The position numbers and the translations under genes are program-made. A DNA stretch of 64,000 bases from Hyphomicrobiales bacterium (lineage in GTDB: Bacteria; Pseudomonadota; Alphaproteobacteria; Rhizobiales; Rhizobiaceae), in contig UCAG01000003.1 in the NCBI GenBank assembly GCA_900470285.1, positions 310,001-374,000 on the forward strand, written 5' to 3'. The notes below the pieces were generated by a model. The model was not told the origin of the DNA. It saw only the letters and a program-made list of their open reading frames with translations, and ran no database searches. Shown here piece by piece: positions 1-8,199 of this stretch (the first letter of the stretch is position 1; every line of letters begins with the position of its first letter).

Positions 1-301
1 GGCTGAACTCAACAGTTCTGTGCCACTGCATTATTACTGGCATGACGTCGCTTCCGAGCCGATGACAGAGATTTATGACACCGTGATCAGCAATCCGCCG
101 TTTCACACCGGCCGCAATACCGATATTTCACTTGGCCAAAGCTTTATTACAGCAGCAGCCAAACGTCTTAAATCCGGCGGGCGCTTCCTGATGGTGGCCA
201 ATCGTCAGCTCCCTTATGAAGCTGTCTTGAAAAAGCATTTCCGGCAGGTCATGCCACTCACTGATAAAGACGGCTTCAAAGTCATCGAAGCACGAAAATA
301 A
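1..301 (+). CDS. Class I SAM-dependent methyltransferase (RsmC/RlmG-like), 3' part only
   Basis: The reading frame is open from base 2, so the gene starts before the window; about 99 C-terminal residues are visible. The motif NPPFHTG matches the N-P-P-F signature of methyltransferases that modify exocyclic amino groups of guanine in rRNA (RsmC/RlmG families), and it is followed by GQSFITAA and SGGRFLMVANRQLPYE, typical of the same C-terminal Rossmann half. The likely role is 16S or 23S rRNA guanine-N2 methylation, but which rRNA position cannot be told from this fragment. It converges on fabI, with a bidirectional terminator between them. Confidence 0.8.
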   Translation, partial: AELNSSVPLHYYWHDVASEPMTEIYDTVISNPPFHTGRNTDISLGQSFITAAAKRLKSGGRFLMVANRQLPYEAVLKKHFRQVMPLTDKDGFKVIEARK

Positions 302-400
302 AGCAGTTTCAGGAAAAGTGGGAACCGCCTTCGCGGGGAAAATAGTTCACTGGACTATTTTCTTGTCCCGCTTCGATCCGTCCGAAACTGCGCTAAAAAA
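301..400. repeat. Dispersed intergenic palindromic element, copy 1
   Basis: The element is bounded by GCAGTTTC and GAAACTGC, which can pair. It carries the core AAAAGTGGGAACCG found in the other intergenic copies of this window (27.8, 35.3, 37.7, 47.8, 56.3 and 57.5 kb). An inner hairpin is formed by GGGAAAATAGT and ACTATTTTCTTGTCCC. It lies directly after the methyltransferase stop codon. Confidence 0.6.
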
Positions 401-404
401 TGAC

Positions 405-433
405 AAAAAAGCCGCGCATTGCGCGGCTTTTTT
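405..433. terminator. Bidirectional Rho-independent terminator between methyltransferase and fabI
   Basis: A perfect stem GCCGCGC/GCGCGGC with a 3-nt loop is flanked by A6 on the left and T6 on the right, so it can terminate the rightward methyltransferase transcript and the leftward fabI transcript. Confidence 0.9.
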
Positions 434-450
434 ATAGCATGTTTATCGGC

Positions 451-1269
451 TTATTCGCTGCCGGTTGCATCCGAGCTTTTCAGCTCTTCCAGAGTCGGCA
501 TGGAGACAATGTTGTATCCTGAATCCACAAAGTGAACTTCACCGGTTACACCGCTCGACAGATCCGACAGCAGATAGACTGCGGATTTACCCACATCATC
601 AATATCAACTGTACGGCGCAGCGGCGAATTACGGCGCTGATAAGAGAAGATCGCGCGGGCATCACCAATACCGGCACCGGCCAGTGTACGCACAGGACCT
701 GCCGAAATTGCATTGACGCGAATATTCTGCGGACCAAAATCAGCAGCCAGATAGCGCACCATGGCTTCCAGAGCGGCTTTGGCAACACCCATCACATTGT
801 AGTTCGGGATGGTGCGGGTTGAACCGCCATAGGTCAATGTGAGAATCGAACCACCATCCTTCATCAGCTTCTCAGCGCGCTGAGCAACTTCTGTGAAGGA
901 ATAGGCCGAAATTACCATTGTCCGGCTGAAATTTTCGCGGGTGGTTACATCCGCATAGCGGCCTTTAAGTTCATTCTTGTCGGAAAAACCGATCGCATGA
1001 ACGATAAAATCGAGTTTGCCCCATTTTTTCTCGATCTCATCAAAGACTGCATCAACAGTTGCAATATCTTCAACATCACAAGGCAGTACGAAATCTGATC
1101 CGACCTGCTCTGCCAATGGTTTGACGCGCTTACCAAGGGCATCACCCTGATAAGTGAAAGCCAGCTCAGCGCCCTGATCGGCCAGATGTTTGGCAACGCC
1201 CCAAGCAAGAGAATGGTTGTTTGCAACACCCATAATCAGCCCGCGTTTGCCCTTCATTAAACCCTGCAT
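451..1269 (-). CDS. fabI: Enoyl-[acyl-carrier-protein] reductase (NADH), FabI
   Basis: This enzyme catalyses the last reduction of each fatty acid elongation cycle, trans-2-enoyl-ACP to acyl-ACP, in the cytosol. It is 272 residues, normal for FabI. The N-terminal GVANNHSLAWG is the FabI nucleotide-binding loop. The catalytic pair is Tyr157 and Lys164 in the FabI-specific Y-x6-K spacing, with the upstream Tyr147 conserved. It is the last gene of a leftward fabA-fabB-fabI group, 12 bases after fabB, and ends at a strong terminator. Co-location with fabA and fabB suggests it serves the unsaturated branch; a second fabI elsewhere in the genome is usual in Brucellaceae. The start has a GGAGAGAG ribosome site. 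Confidence 0.96.
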   Translation of the reverse strand: MQGLMKGKRGLIMGVANNHSLAWGVAKHLADQGAELAFTYQGDALGKRVKPLAEQVGSDFVLPCDVEDIATVDAVFDEIEKKWGKLDFIVHAIGFSDKNELKGRYADVTTRENFSRTMVISAYSFTEVAQRAEKLMKDGGSILTLTYGGSTRTIPNYNVMGVAKAALEAMVRYLAADFGPQNIRVNAISAGPVRTLAGAGIGDARAIFSYQRRNSPLRRTVDIDDVGKSAVYLLSDLSSGVTGEVHFVDSGYNIVSMPTLEELKSSDATGSE

Positions 1270-1281
1270 ACTCTCTCTCCG

Positions 1282-2505
1282 TCAGCCCTGATAACGCTGG
1301 AATACCAGCGTTGCGTTCGTTCCACCAAAACCGAAGGAGTTGGACAGTACTGTATTGATTTCAGCATTATCAATGCGCTTGCGCACGATCGGCATATCCG
1401 CAAAATCCGGATCAAGCTCATCAATATGCGCGCTTTCGCAGATGAAATTATTCTGCATCATCAGCAGCGAATAAATCGCTTCCTGAACGCCGGTTGCACC
1501 CAGCGAGTGACCGGTGAGCGACTTGGTTGCCGCAATCGGAGGGCAGGCATCGCCTGAACCGAATACTTTACGAATCGCTTCAATTTCCGGTGCATCGCCC
1601 GCAGGAGTCGATGTGGCATGTGGATTGATATAGTCGATCTTGCCGTTCACGGTTGACAGCGCCATGCGCATGCAGCGCTCCGCACCTTCGCCCGATGGGG
1701 CAACCATGTCATAACCGTCTGATGTCGCGCCGTAGCCGACAACCTCACCGTAAATCTTGGCACCGCGTGCCAGCGCAGTTTCCAGATCTTCCAGCACCAA
1801 TACACCGGCGCCGCCGGCAATTACAAAACCGTCGCGGTTTTTATCATAGGCGCGGGATGCACGTTCCGGCGTATCATTGTATTTCGAAGACATCGCGCCC
1901 ATAGCGTCGAACAGCACCGACAGGGTCCAGTCGAGATCTTCACAACCACCGGCAAACATACGGTCCTGTTTGCCATACTGGATCATCTCAACCGCATTGC
2001 CGATGCAATGGTTCGAGGTCGCGCAAGCTGAGGAGATCGAATAATTGATGCCCTTAATCTTGAAGAAGGTCGCCATCGTGGCCGATGCGGTGGAGCTCAT
2101 GGCTTTCGGCACAGCGAAAGGACCAACGCGTTTCGGGCCTTTGTCACGGGTAATATCAGCGGAATCCACGATTGTGCGGGTAGAAGGACCGCCGGAGCCC
2201 ATGATGATACCGGTGCGGTCGTTGGAAACCTGCTCTTCGGTCAGGCCTGCATCGGCAATCGCCTGATCCATGGCCACATGGTTCCATGCGGTGCCACGAC
2301 CGTGAAAACGCATTGCACGGCGGTCAACCAGCGCTTCAACATCAATCTGCGGTGCGCCCGAGACCTGACAACGAAAACCGAGTTCCGCCTGATCTTCAGC
2401 CCGCCGGATACCCGATCTGGCCTCAAACAAAGAGGTCAGCACCTCTTCGGTATTATTGCCAATCGAGGATACAATCCCCATTCCGGTAACGACAACACGC
2501 CGCAT
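1282..2505 (-). CDS. fabB: 3-oxoacyl-[acyl-carrier-protein] synthase I, FabB
   Basis: A beta-ketoacyl-ACP synthase of 407 residues that elongates malonyl-ACP with acyl-ACP and, as FabB, is needed for elongating cis-3-decenoyl-ACP. The catalytic Cys161 sits in SSACATSNH; the two active-site histidines lie in HATSTPAGD and TGHSLGATG. The glycine-rich C-terminus [13 protein letters not shown] is intact. Its position directly between fabA and fabI, on the same strand, supports the FabB rather than the FabF assignment. Gap to fabA is 180 bases, so a separate promoter is possible. Confidence 0.96.
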   Translation of the reverse strand: MRRVVVTGMGIVSSIGNNTEEVLTSLFEARSGIRRAEDQAELGFRCQVSGAPQIDVEALVDRRAMRFHGRGTAWNHVAMDQAIADAGLTEEQVSNDRTGIIMGSGGPSTRTIVDSADITRDKGPKRVGPFAVPKAMSSTASATMATFFKIKGINYSISSACATSNHCIGNAVEMIQYGKQDRMFAGGCEDLDWTLSVLFDAMGAMSSKYNDTPERASRAYDKNRDGFVIAGGAGVLVLEDLETALARGAKIYGEVVGYGATSDGYDMVAPSGEGAERCMRMALSTVNGKIDYINPHATSTPAGDAPEIEAIRKVFGSGDACPPIAATKSLTGHSLGATGVQEAIYSLLMMQNNFICESAHIDELDPDFADMPIVRKRIDNAEINTVLSNSFGFGGTNATLVFQRYQG

Positions 2506-2685
2506 TGCGTTCTCCTTTGCACCTGTTCCCTGAATGACACCCCGTTTTGCGGATGCCGCTACGCGGTTACATAAGTGCGACTTTTACATATTTTGAGAGC
2601 GGCCACATAAAAGCTTTCAATTAAATGTGGTCGCGCCCGTGGATAATACTCTTTTTGAGGCTATGTCCGTCGCGGTCTTTACGAC

Positions 2686-3201
2686 TTACGACTCGCTGTC
2701 TTTCGACAGGCCTACGCGCAGGTCAGTTGCCTTATAAATTGTTTCACCGTCTGCCTTGAGCCAGCCGTCAGCTGTACCCAGAACCAAACGACCGCGCATA
2801 ACGCGTTTGAAATCGATACCATATTGCAGAAGCTTGGTATGCGGGCGCACCATGCCTTTGAATTTTACTTCGCCGGTCGACAGCGCCATACCGCGACCCG
2901 GCTCACCGAGCCAGCCAAGGAAAAAGCCGGTCAGCTGCCACATGCCGTCGAGGCCGAGACAGCCAGGCATGATCGGATTGCCCTGAAAATGGCAAGGGAA
3001 ATACCAGTCATCCGGGCTCACATCATATTCAGCACGGATATAGCCTTTGTCGAACTCACCACCGGTTTCGGAGATTTCGGTGATACGGTGTACCATCAGC
3101 ATCGGCGGCAGAGGCAGCTGGGCATTGCCCGGACCAAACATTTCACCGCGAGCGCAGCTGAGAAGCTCCTCATATCCGTAACTTGACTTCTGCTCTGCCA
3201 T
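2686..3201 (-). CDS. fabA: 3-hydroxydecanoyl-[acyl-carrier-protein] dehydratase/isomerase, FabA
   Basis: FabA dehydrates 3-hydroxydecanoyl-ACP and isomerises the product to the cis-3 form, the branch point to unsaturated fatty acids. It is a hotdog-fold protein. Active-site His71 and Asp85 are seen in [19 protein letters not shown]. The chosen ATG gives [12 protein letters not shown], 171 residues, the usual FabA length, and has GGAG six bases upstream; an in-frame TTG four codons earlier contains that ribosome site and is therefore rejected. It is transcribed divergently from irr. Confidence 0.96.
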   Translation of the reverse strand: MAEQKSSYGYEELLSCARGEMFGPGNAQLPLPPMLMVHRITEISETGGEFDKGYIRAEYDVSPDDWYFPCHFQGNPIMPGCLGLDGMWQLTGFFLGWLGEPGRGMALSTGEVKFKGMVRPHTKLLQYGIDFKRVMRGRLVLGTADGWLKADGETIYKATDLRVGLSKDSES

Positions 3202-3469
3202 TACCGACTCCAATCATTTATCTGTCTGCTGTCTGGACAGCCCGAAACGAACATATTCGTCAGGCTCAGACAAAATCTTTGCACACCCCTAACACAGAGT
3301 GTTTCCCGCTGTAAAACACCTGCAAGAAACTATTTGCCTGTCAAGATATACAGGAATAGCTATTGCCAGTCATTCGTTCAGCGCATATATCAATCTTGTG
3401 ACAGGATGGGCAACAGCCCTCAAGCATTAATTTTGAACCAATTTGTTTCAAGCTTCTGACAGGTCAGTG

Positions 3470-3907
3470 ATGAATATTCATTCCTCCCATGCCAGCAACG
3501 CTTCGATTGAGGAGCGCCTTCGGATCGCCGGTCTCAGACCGACGCGTCAGCGTGTTGCGCTTGCCAGCCTGATTTACGCCCATGGCGACCGCCATCTTTC
3601 CGCAGAAGAACTGCATGAAGAAGCTGTTTTTGCTTCCGTGCCGGTTTCTCTTGCCACCGTATATAATACGCTGCACCAGTTTACTGAAGCCGGTATGCTG
3701 CGCATTATTTCGGTCGAAGGATCGAAAACCTATTTCGACACCAATATTTCCGACCACCATCACTTTTTTGTCGAAGGCGAAAATATTGTCTTCGATATTC
3801 CCGATGGTGAAACCGGCCAGCCTGTCGTCAGCAATCTGCCCAAAGCGCCGGAAGGCATGGAAATCGTCAATGTCGATGTAATTGTGCGGTTACGTCGTAA
3901 AGACTGA
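3470..3907 (+). CDS. irr: Fur-family iron response regulator Irr
   Basis: The gene encodes 145 residues of the Fur superfamily. The N-terminal winged helix contains GLRPTRQRVALASL and VSLATVYNTLHQF, and the dimerisation domain holds the histidine cluster HHH at residues 96-98, used by Irr proteins for metal or haem sensing. In Rhizobiales, Irr represses haem synthesis and iron-using genes when iron or haem is scarce (family knowledge). The C-terminal CxxC pairs of classical Fur are absent, consistent with Irr. ATG at 3470 has an upstream AGG; in-frame TTG (3443) and GTG (3467) are alternatives. Its last 12 codons are repeated just downstream. Confidence 0.92.
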   Translation: MNIHSSHASNASIEERLRIAGLRPTRQRVALASLIYAHGDRHLSAEELHEEAVFASVPVSLATVYNTLHQFTEAGMLRIISVEGSKTYFDTNISDHHHFFVEGENIVFDIPDGETGQPVVSNLPKAPEGMEIVNVDVIVRLRRKD

Positions 3908-3961
3908 TACATCGGCACCGCACGGGTCGACGTGATCGTCCGGCTGCGTCGTAAAGACTGA
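3908..3961 (+). pseudogene. Remnant second 3' end of irr (diverged duplicate tail)
   Basis: Directly after the irr stop codon, the same frame continues for 17 sense codons and ends in a second stop. The last 12 codons (3926-3961) again encode VDVIVRLRRKD and stop, exactly as irr does at 3872-3907. The two 36-base copies differ at six bases, all synonymous. This looks like the tail of a homologous irr allele left behind by recombination. It has no start codon of its own and would only be translated by readthrough. Confidence 0.8.
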
Positions 3962-3969
3962 TCTTCACT

Positions 3970-4779
3970 TTATTTATCTGACGGGGTGATTTCGCGCCCC
4001 ATCAGCGAGCTTTGCAGCATTGCGGTCACGCGCTCTTCCATTATACGTGCCAGTTCCTTGCGGCTGGTATCCGCAGACACGCGCATCGGCTCACCAAAGC
4101 GGATCTCAACATCAATTGCGCCCTCTTTGAGAATCCCCTTCAGATGCGGCATCAGCTGCACATCGCCCGGCCATGAAGCAATCGGGCGGTGAAAACGCCC
4201 CATCGGCATTCCGTGAACACCCGTATAAGCGATGGAAACCGGCTGTACGATCACCTGTTCCTCGCCTGCCTCACGAATAGCCGCATGGGCTGCGCCGAAT
4301 AATGATGTTTTAAACGGCAGCACGCGGTTACCGTCCGATGTTGTCCCTTCCGGAAACAACACCATCGCATCACCGCCAGCCAGACGCAGGGCAATATCCG
4401 AGGCCTGCTGCGCTGTCCGGCCTTTTTTCTCACGTTCAACAAAAACCGTGCGTTGCAAAACCGCAAAAGTGCCGAAAACCGGCCATTTGCGCACTTCGGA
4501 TTTGGCGATAAAACAGACATTGGCAACGGAGGATAAAACGACGATATCGCTCCATGACACATGATTGGCGACCAGCAGCAACGGGCGATCCTGCACAATT
4601 TCGCCCTTAACCTTCACCCGAAAACCCAGTAACCATGCAGCAATACGATGGAAAAAACGCGGCAGCGATTGCTGCCAACCCAAACGCGCTTTGACAAACA
4701 GATATTGAAACGGCACCAGCGAAATAACCAGACTGATAAACAAGCCGATTATGACCGCAATGCGAATGGCACCGATCAT
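3970..4779 (-). CDS. plsC: 1-acyl-sn-glycerol-3-phosphate acyltransferase, PlsC
   Basis: PlsC acylates lysophosphatidic acid at position 2 to give phosphatidic acid, at the inner face of the cytoplasmic membrane. The protein has 269 residues, with a hydrophobic N-terminal segment (about residues 5-25). The catalytic H-x4-D motif is NHVSWSD with His73 and Asp78; the glycerol-phosphate binding motif FPEGT is at 142-146. The gene overlaps the end of rimI by 4 bases (ATGA), so tsaB, rimI and plsC are translationally coupled. It converges on irr with only a few bases between the duplicated irr tail and its stop. Confidence 0.93.
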   Translation of the reverse strand: MIGAIRIAVIIGLFISLVISLVPFQYLFVKARLGWQQSLPRFFHRIAAWLLGFRVKVKGEIVQDRPLLLVANHVSWSDIVVLSSVANVCFIAKSEVRKWPVFGTFAVLQRTVFVEREKKGRTAQQASDIALRLAGGDAMVLFPEGTTSDGNRVLPFKTSLFGAAHAAIREAGEEQVIVQPVSIAYTGVHGMPMGRFHRPIASWPGDVQLMPHLKGILKEGAIDVEIRFGEPMRVSADTSRKELARIMEERVTAMLQSSLMGREITPSDK

Positions 4780-5276
4780 GACACGCTCATCGTTTCCGGA
4801 AATTGCCGGCGCAAAACCAGCGCATTGCTGCGTCCGTGACCGGTTTCATAATAAGCAGGCCGCTGCCCGACCTGAATAAAGCCGAGACGCCGGTAAAGCG
4901 CCTGTGCTGCCACATTGCTCTCATCCACCTCAAGGAACAGACTTTCCGCCCGCTCATGATGCAAATGGCGCAAGACAGCCTCCATCAGATCCCGTCCGAT
5001 GCCACGACGCTGAAAAGCTGATGACACTGCAATCGTCAGAATTTCCGCCTCACCGGCAACCAGACGCGCCAGCACAAAACCGGCCGCCTGTTTTGGCTTG
5101 CCCACAGGGCGGGCGATAAAACCGAAAATATTGCCTTGCGAGAGCATGCCCGCAAAATCTTCCTCGCTCCATGCATGGTGAAAAGCCGGTGCATGGAGAT
5201 CCGCAAGCTCAGCGCAATGCGCCTGCATCAGCGGTTCATAAGCAAAACTCTGACGCGAAAAAGGAAGACCGATCAT
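4776..5276 (-). CDS. rimI: Ribosomal protein S18 alanine N-acetyltransferase RimI
   Basis: A 166-residue GNAT acetyltransferase. The acetyl-CoA loop is seen in QRRGIGRDLMEAVL (motif A, R/Q-x-x-G-x-G) and the ESNVAAQALYRRLGF segment is typical of RimI. It would acetylate the N-terminal alanine of ribosomal protein S18, though other substrates are possible. It overlaps tsaB by 4 bases upstream and plsC by 4 bases downstream, a gene order in which tsaB-rimI is widely conserved. Confidence 0.88.
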   Translation of the reverse strand: MIGLPFSRQSFAYEPLMQAHCAELADLHAPAFHHAWSEEDFAGMLSQGNIFGFIARPVGKPKQAAGFVLARLVAGEAEILTIAVSSAFQRRGIGRDLMEAVLRHLHHERAESLFLEVDESNVAAQALYRRLGFIQVGQRPAYYETGHGRSNALVLRRQFPETMSVS

Positions 5277-5989
5277 CCGCGCTCCTGATCCTGCACGGTT
5301 TTCTGCTCCGTTTGTTTACGGGGCAGCGCAAATCCGGTCTGCGGCTTCACATCCGGCCCGCGCATATAAAGCGGCTCAGGGGGCGTACCTGCATCATGCA
5401 GCGCCGCAAGCCGTGCAAAAGTGCCAATGGATGCATGGGCAGATGTGCTGATAATCCGACGCTCGCTGCCCTCAGCTGCCTGCAATTGTGCAGCGCCGCT
5501 GCCTGCCAGCGCATAATCGGCTCCGAGCTGCTGCAAAACCGGCAACAGCTCTGCCTCATTACCGGCCAAAGGTGTGGTTGAAGCTATGCCATCGGCATCA
5601 AAACCTTGCGCATAAATATCACCACGATAGGCAGACAATGCGATCACAACAGGCTGCGCCGGTGTCCCGGCCTGTATTTCATGGCACAGCGCTTCAAAAC
5701 CGCTGACGCCGATCACCGGACAGGATAAAGCCAGTCCGAAGCCACGCGCAGCGGAAACGCCGACACGCACGCCTGTGAATGAACCGGGGCCGATATTGAC
5801 CGCGATACGACTGACCTCATTGCGGGAGATTTTTGCAGTCTCAAAACACTGCGCAACATAGTCCAGCAGCAATTCCGCATGGCCTTTGCCGATATCATGG
5901 CTGACCTCAGCAAGAAGCTGCTGCGTCTGCGGATCATAAAGAGCGGCAGCACACAAACTGCCGGCAGTGTCGAGAGCAAGTATAGTCAT
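5273..5989 (-). CDS. tsaB: tRNA threonylcarbamoyladenosine biosynthesis protein TsaB
   Basis: TsaB is the ASKHA-fold partner that works with TsaD and TsaE to transfer threonylcarbamoyl to A37 of ANN-decoding tRNAs. It has 238 residues. The start MTILALDTA and the segment VNIGPGSFTGVRVGVSAARGFGLAL are the hallmark TsaB signatures. It is the first gene of the tsaB-rimI-plsC operon and is transcribed divergently from dps. Confidence 0.93.
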   Translation of the reverse strand: MTILALDTAGSLCAAALYDPQTQQLLAEVSHDIGKGHAELLLDYVAQCFETAKISRNEVSRIAVNIGPGSFTGVRVGVSAARGFGLALSCPVIGVSGFEALCHEIQAGTPAQPVVIALSAYRGDIYAQGFDADGIASTTPLAGNEAELLPVLQQLGADYALAGSGAAQLQAAEGSERRIISTSAHASIGTFARLAALHDAGTPPEPLYMRGPDVKPQTGFALPRKQTEQKTVQDQERG

Positions 5990-6260
5990 GACTTACGACC
6001 TAAAACAGAATTCGGTTATCGGCAAGTACAGGCAGTCAGCTTGTGTCAGAATTCTGCTTTGTTATCACAGCAGGATAATACTCGGCTCTATGCAAAATGG
6101 CACATAAAAATCTGCTTAAACTCTTTAAATCACTGGGAACAATCCTATCTTTGATACGTTATGTTCATAACAGCATCTGCTGCTTCCGGTTTCTTGTGCT
6201 GCCACCTCCCGGCAGCCCTCAGACAAACGAAAACTTTGTCCCTTCATAAAGGAAATCTCT
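5990..6260. promoter_or_regulatory. Divergent tsaB/dps intergenic region
   Basis: The 271 bases hold the promoters of tsaB (left) and dps (right). A short inverted repeat GTTATG-TT-CATAAC lies at 6158-6171, about 90 bases before the dps start, and could be an operator; nothing in the sequence identifies the factor. No gene is seen. Confidence 0.4.
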
Positions 6261-6758
6261 ATGTCTGCATCCAAACTGAAAAACCATCCGACAAAAAACA
6301 ATTTGCCAACCAATGCCAAAACCACTGTCATTGCCCTGCTGAACAAAAATCTGGCTGCGATCATTGATCTTGCGCTGATTACCAAACAGGCACACTGGAA
6401 CCTCAAAGGCATTCAGTTCATTGCCGTGCATGAGATGCTGGACACATTCCGCACTGATCTGGATGAACATTCGGATACGATTGCAGAACGCGCCGTTCAG
6501 CTTGGCGGCACTGCGCTGGGCACAAGCCAGACCGTTACTGAAGCGAGCATACTCAAGCCATATCCGGAAGATATTTACGCCATCAAAGACCATCTTCATG
6601 CGCTGATCGATCATTACAGCGCTGTGGCCAATCTGGTTCGTCAGTCCATTAAAGATGCAGCAGAAGCCGGTGACGATGACAGTGCGGATATCTTCACTGC
6701 CGCATCCCGCAGTCTCGACAAATCCCTGTGGTTCCTTGAAGCACATGTTCAGGAATAA
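6261..6758 (+). CDS. dps: DNA starvation/stationary phase protection protein Dps
   Basis: Dps forms a 12-subunit ferritin-like cage that binds DNA and oxidises and stores iron, detoxifying peroxide. The protein has 165 residues; the ferroxidase-site signature is visible as KQAHWNLKG followed by HEMLDTFRTDLDEHSDTIAERAVQLGG, giving the conserved His, Asp and Glu ligands. The N-terminus (SASKLKNHPTKNN) is lysine-rich, as in Dps proteins that bind DNA. The ribosome site AAAGGA precedes the ATG. It ends at a strong terminator shared with the convergent serine hydrolase. Confidence 0.95.
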   Translation: MSASKLKNHPTKNNLPTNAKTTVIALLNKNLAAIIDLALITKQAHWNLKGIQFIAVHEMLDTFRTDLDEHSDTIAERAVQLGGTALGTSQTVTEASILKPYPEDIYAIKDHLHALIDHYSAVANLVRQSIKDAAEAGDDDSADIFTAASRSLDKSLWFLEAHVQE

Positions 6759-6773
6759 TCAGAGCAGATTTCA

Positions 6774-6807
6774 AAAACACCGCCTGTCCCGAGACAGGCG
6801 GTGTTTT
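6774..6807. terminator. Bidirectional terminator between dps and the serine hydrolase gene
   Basis: A 15-bp perfect stem (AAAACACCGCCTGTC and its complement) with loop CCGA; A-run on one side and T-run on the other, serving two convergent genes. Confidence 0.9.
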
Positions 6808-6821
6808 AAATTGGTGATGCT

Positions 6822-8039
6822 TTAAAGCGAGTCTGCAATAGCCTGAAAAACAATGATGCTTTCATCTTTCATTTTCTGGCCATCCTTGTTGTAATCCGCA
6901 TAGGCAGAGGTTTTGGCAATCACCACCTTATGCGCAGGATTGACGTAGATAAACTGCCCGTAAATACCGACAGCAACAAAATCCCCCTGCGGTTTCCCCG
7001 GTATCCACCACTGATAGCCATAGCCAAGCGGCTTGCCCTGCACAGGATCATCCCTGCCCGGCATCAGATGCGGCGCATCCGGCGTGACAGAAGCATGTAC
7101 CCATTCAGCCGGCACCAGTTGCTCACCTTTGAAATTGCGCCCTTCATTCATATAAAGCAGGCCAAAACGCGCATAATCACGCAATACCGCATTCAGCCCG
7201 CCTGCCGAGACTGCATCACCTTTCGCATCAGCCAGCCAATAAGCATCAGCCTCTGCTCCCAGACGCGACCATAATTTTTCCCTGAAATAATCGGTCATCG
7301 GTTTGCCGGTTGCGCCTTCCAGCACCATGGACAGCACCTGCGTATCGGCGGAAACATAAATATTGACTGTACCCTGTTCCCGCACTTTTTGCAGATGAGC
7401 GGTGAAATCTTTCACCGAACCGGTCAGAATCTGGATAATGTAACGCACAATATCGGATGAGAGATCACCATAATTTTCTTTAAAACCAATGCCTGAAGAC
7501 ATTTGCAGCGCGTTCTTGACGCTCACCCCTTTATAGCCGCCCTCTGCCAGTTGCGGCGCATAATGATCGACGGTCCGATTTATATCAATCAGACCGTCCC
7601 GCACAGCATTGCCAATCAGAAACGAGATCGTGGATTTCGACATCGACATGGCGATTGCCTGCGTTGCAGCCGTGTTACCGCGCTCATATCGCTCATAGGC
7701 AACAGCACCGTCTTTCAGCACGATGAAACCGGTTGTCTGCGTGCGTTCCAGCCAGTCAGCAACCCGTTTTGTCTCTCCCTGATAAATATAGGTTTCGGGC
7801 AAAGGTCTTTCATTCTGCGGCAAGGGGCTGACTTCACCGCTATGTTCTACACGGATAGACGGGTAAATTTTATAAAGTGAGCGGAAATTTGCATCAATCA
7901 CATCGGGCTTGAATGTATTGGCATATTGATAGACCGCATAATATTCATGGATTTGCTTACGGAAAACAAAGCCAAGACCTGCCGCGATAATCAGCAACAG
8001 TGCCAAACTATATAAGCTAATGCGCAGCGGTCTCTTCAT
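6822..8039 (-). CDS. Membrane-anchored serine hydrolase of the beta-lactamase/PBP class C family
   Basis: The 405-residue protein has an N-terminal membrane segment (about residues 8-26) and a beta-lactamase-like fold. The nucleophile motif S-x-x-K is SMSK at 132-135, and YVSAD probably supplies the Y-x-S/N motif. WIPGKPQGDFVAVGIYGQFIYV is the usual C-terminal strand region of this family. Such proteins are usually esterases, D-aminopeptidases or peptidoglycan-modifying enzymes rather than true beta-lactamases; the substrate cannot be deduced. It is a single gene between two stem-loops. Confidence 0.8.
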   Translation of the reverse strand: MKRPLRISLYSLALLLIIAAGLGFVFRKQIHEYYAVYQYANTFKPDVIDANFRSLYKIYPSIRVEHSGEVSPLPQNERPLPETYIYQGETKRVADWLERTQTTGFIVLKDGAVAYERYERGNTAATQAIAMSMSKSTISFLIGNAVRDGLIDINRTVDHYAPQLAEGGYKGVSVKNALQMSSGIGFKENYGDLSSDIVRYIIQILTGSVKDFTAHLQKVREQGTVNIYVSADTQVLSMVLEGATGKPMTDYFREKLWSRLGAEADAYWLADAKGDAVSAGGLNAVLRDYARFGLLYMNEGRNFKGEQLVPAEWVHASVTPDAPHLMPGRDDPVQGKPLGYGYQWWIPGKPQGDFVAVGIYGQFIYVNPAHKVVIAKTSAYADYNKDGQKMKDESIIVFQAIADSL

Positions 8040-8133
8040 TATGCAGCCCCTTCCGACAGAGTTATCAGCCCGCTTACGATAAACCGGATTAGCGATCCGG
8101 CAAGCTGCAATTCCCGAAATCGTTTCAAAAATG

Positions 8134-8172
8134 ACAATAGCCGCCGCTTGTTAAAAAAGCGGCGGCTATTGT
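8134..8172. terminator. Stem-loop between aminopeptidase and serine hydrolase genes
   Basis: A 16-bp stem beginning ACAATAGCCGCCGC and its complement, loop of about 7 A-rich bases. It lies after the M29 aminopeptidase (leftward). The T-run is weak, so it may be a terminator or an mRNA-end stabiliser. Confidence 0.6.
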
Positions 8173-8199
8173 TATGAAATTATCAGGAATTCAGATCTA

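Noticed and set aside
6822-8039. Class C beta-lactamase as an antibiotic resistance gene
   Set aside because: It has the S-x-x-K motif but an N-terminal membrane anchor and no class C-specific features; more likely a housekeeping esterase or peptidase.
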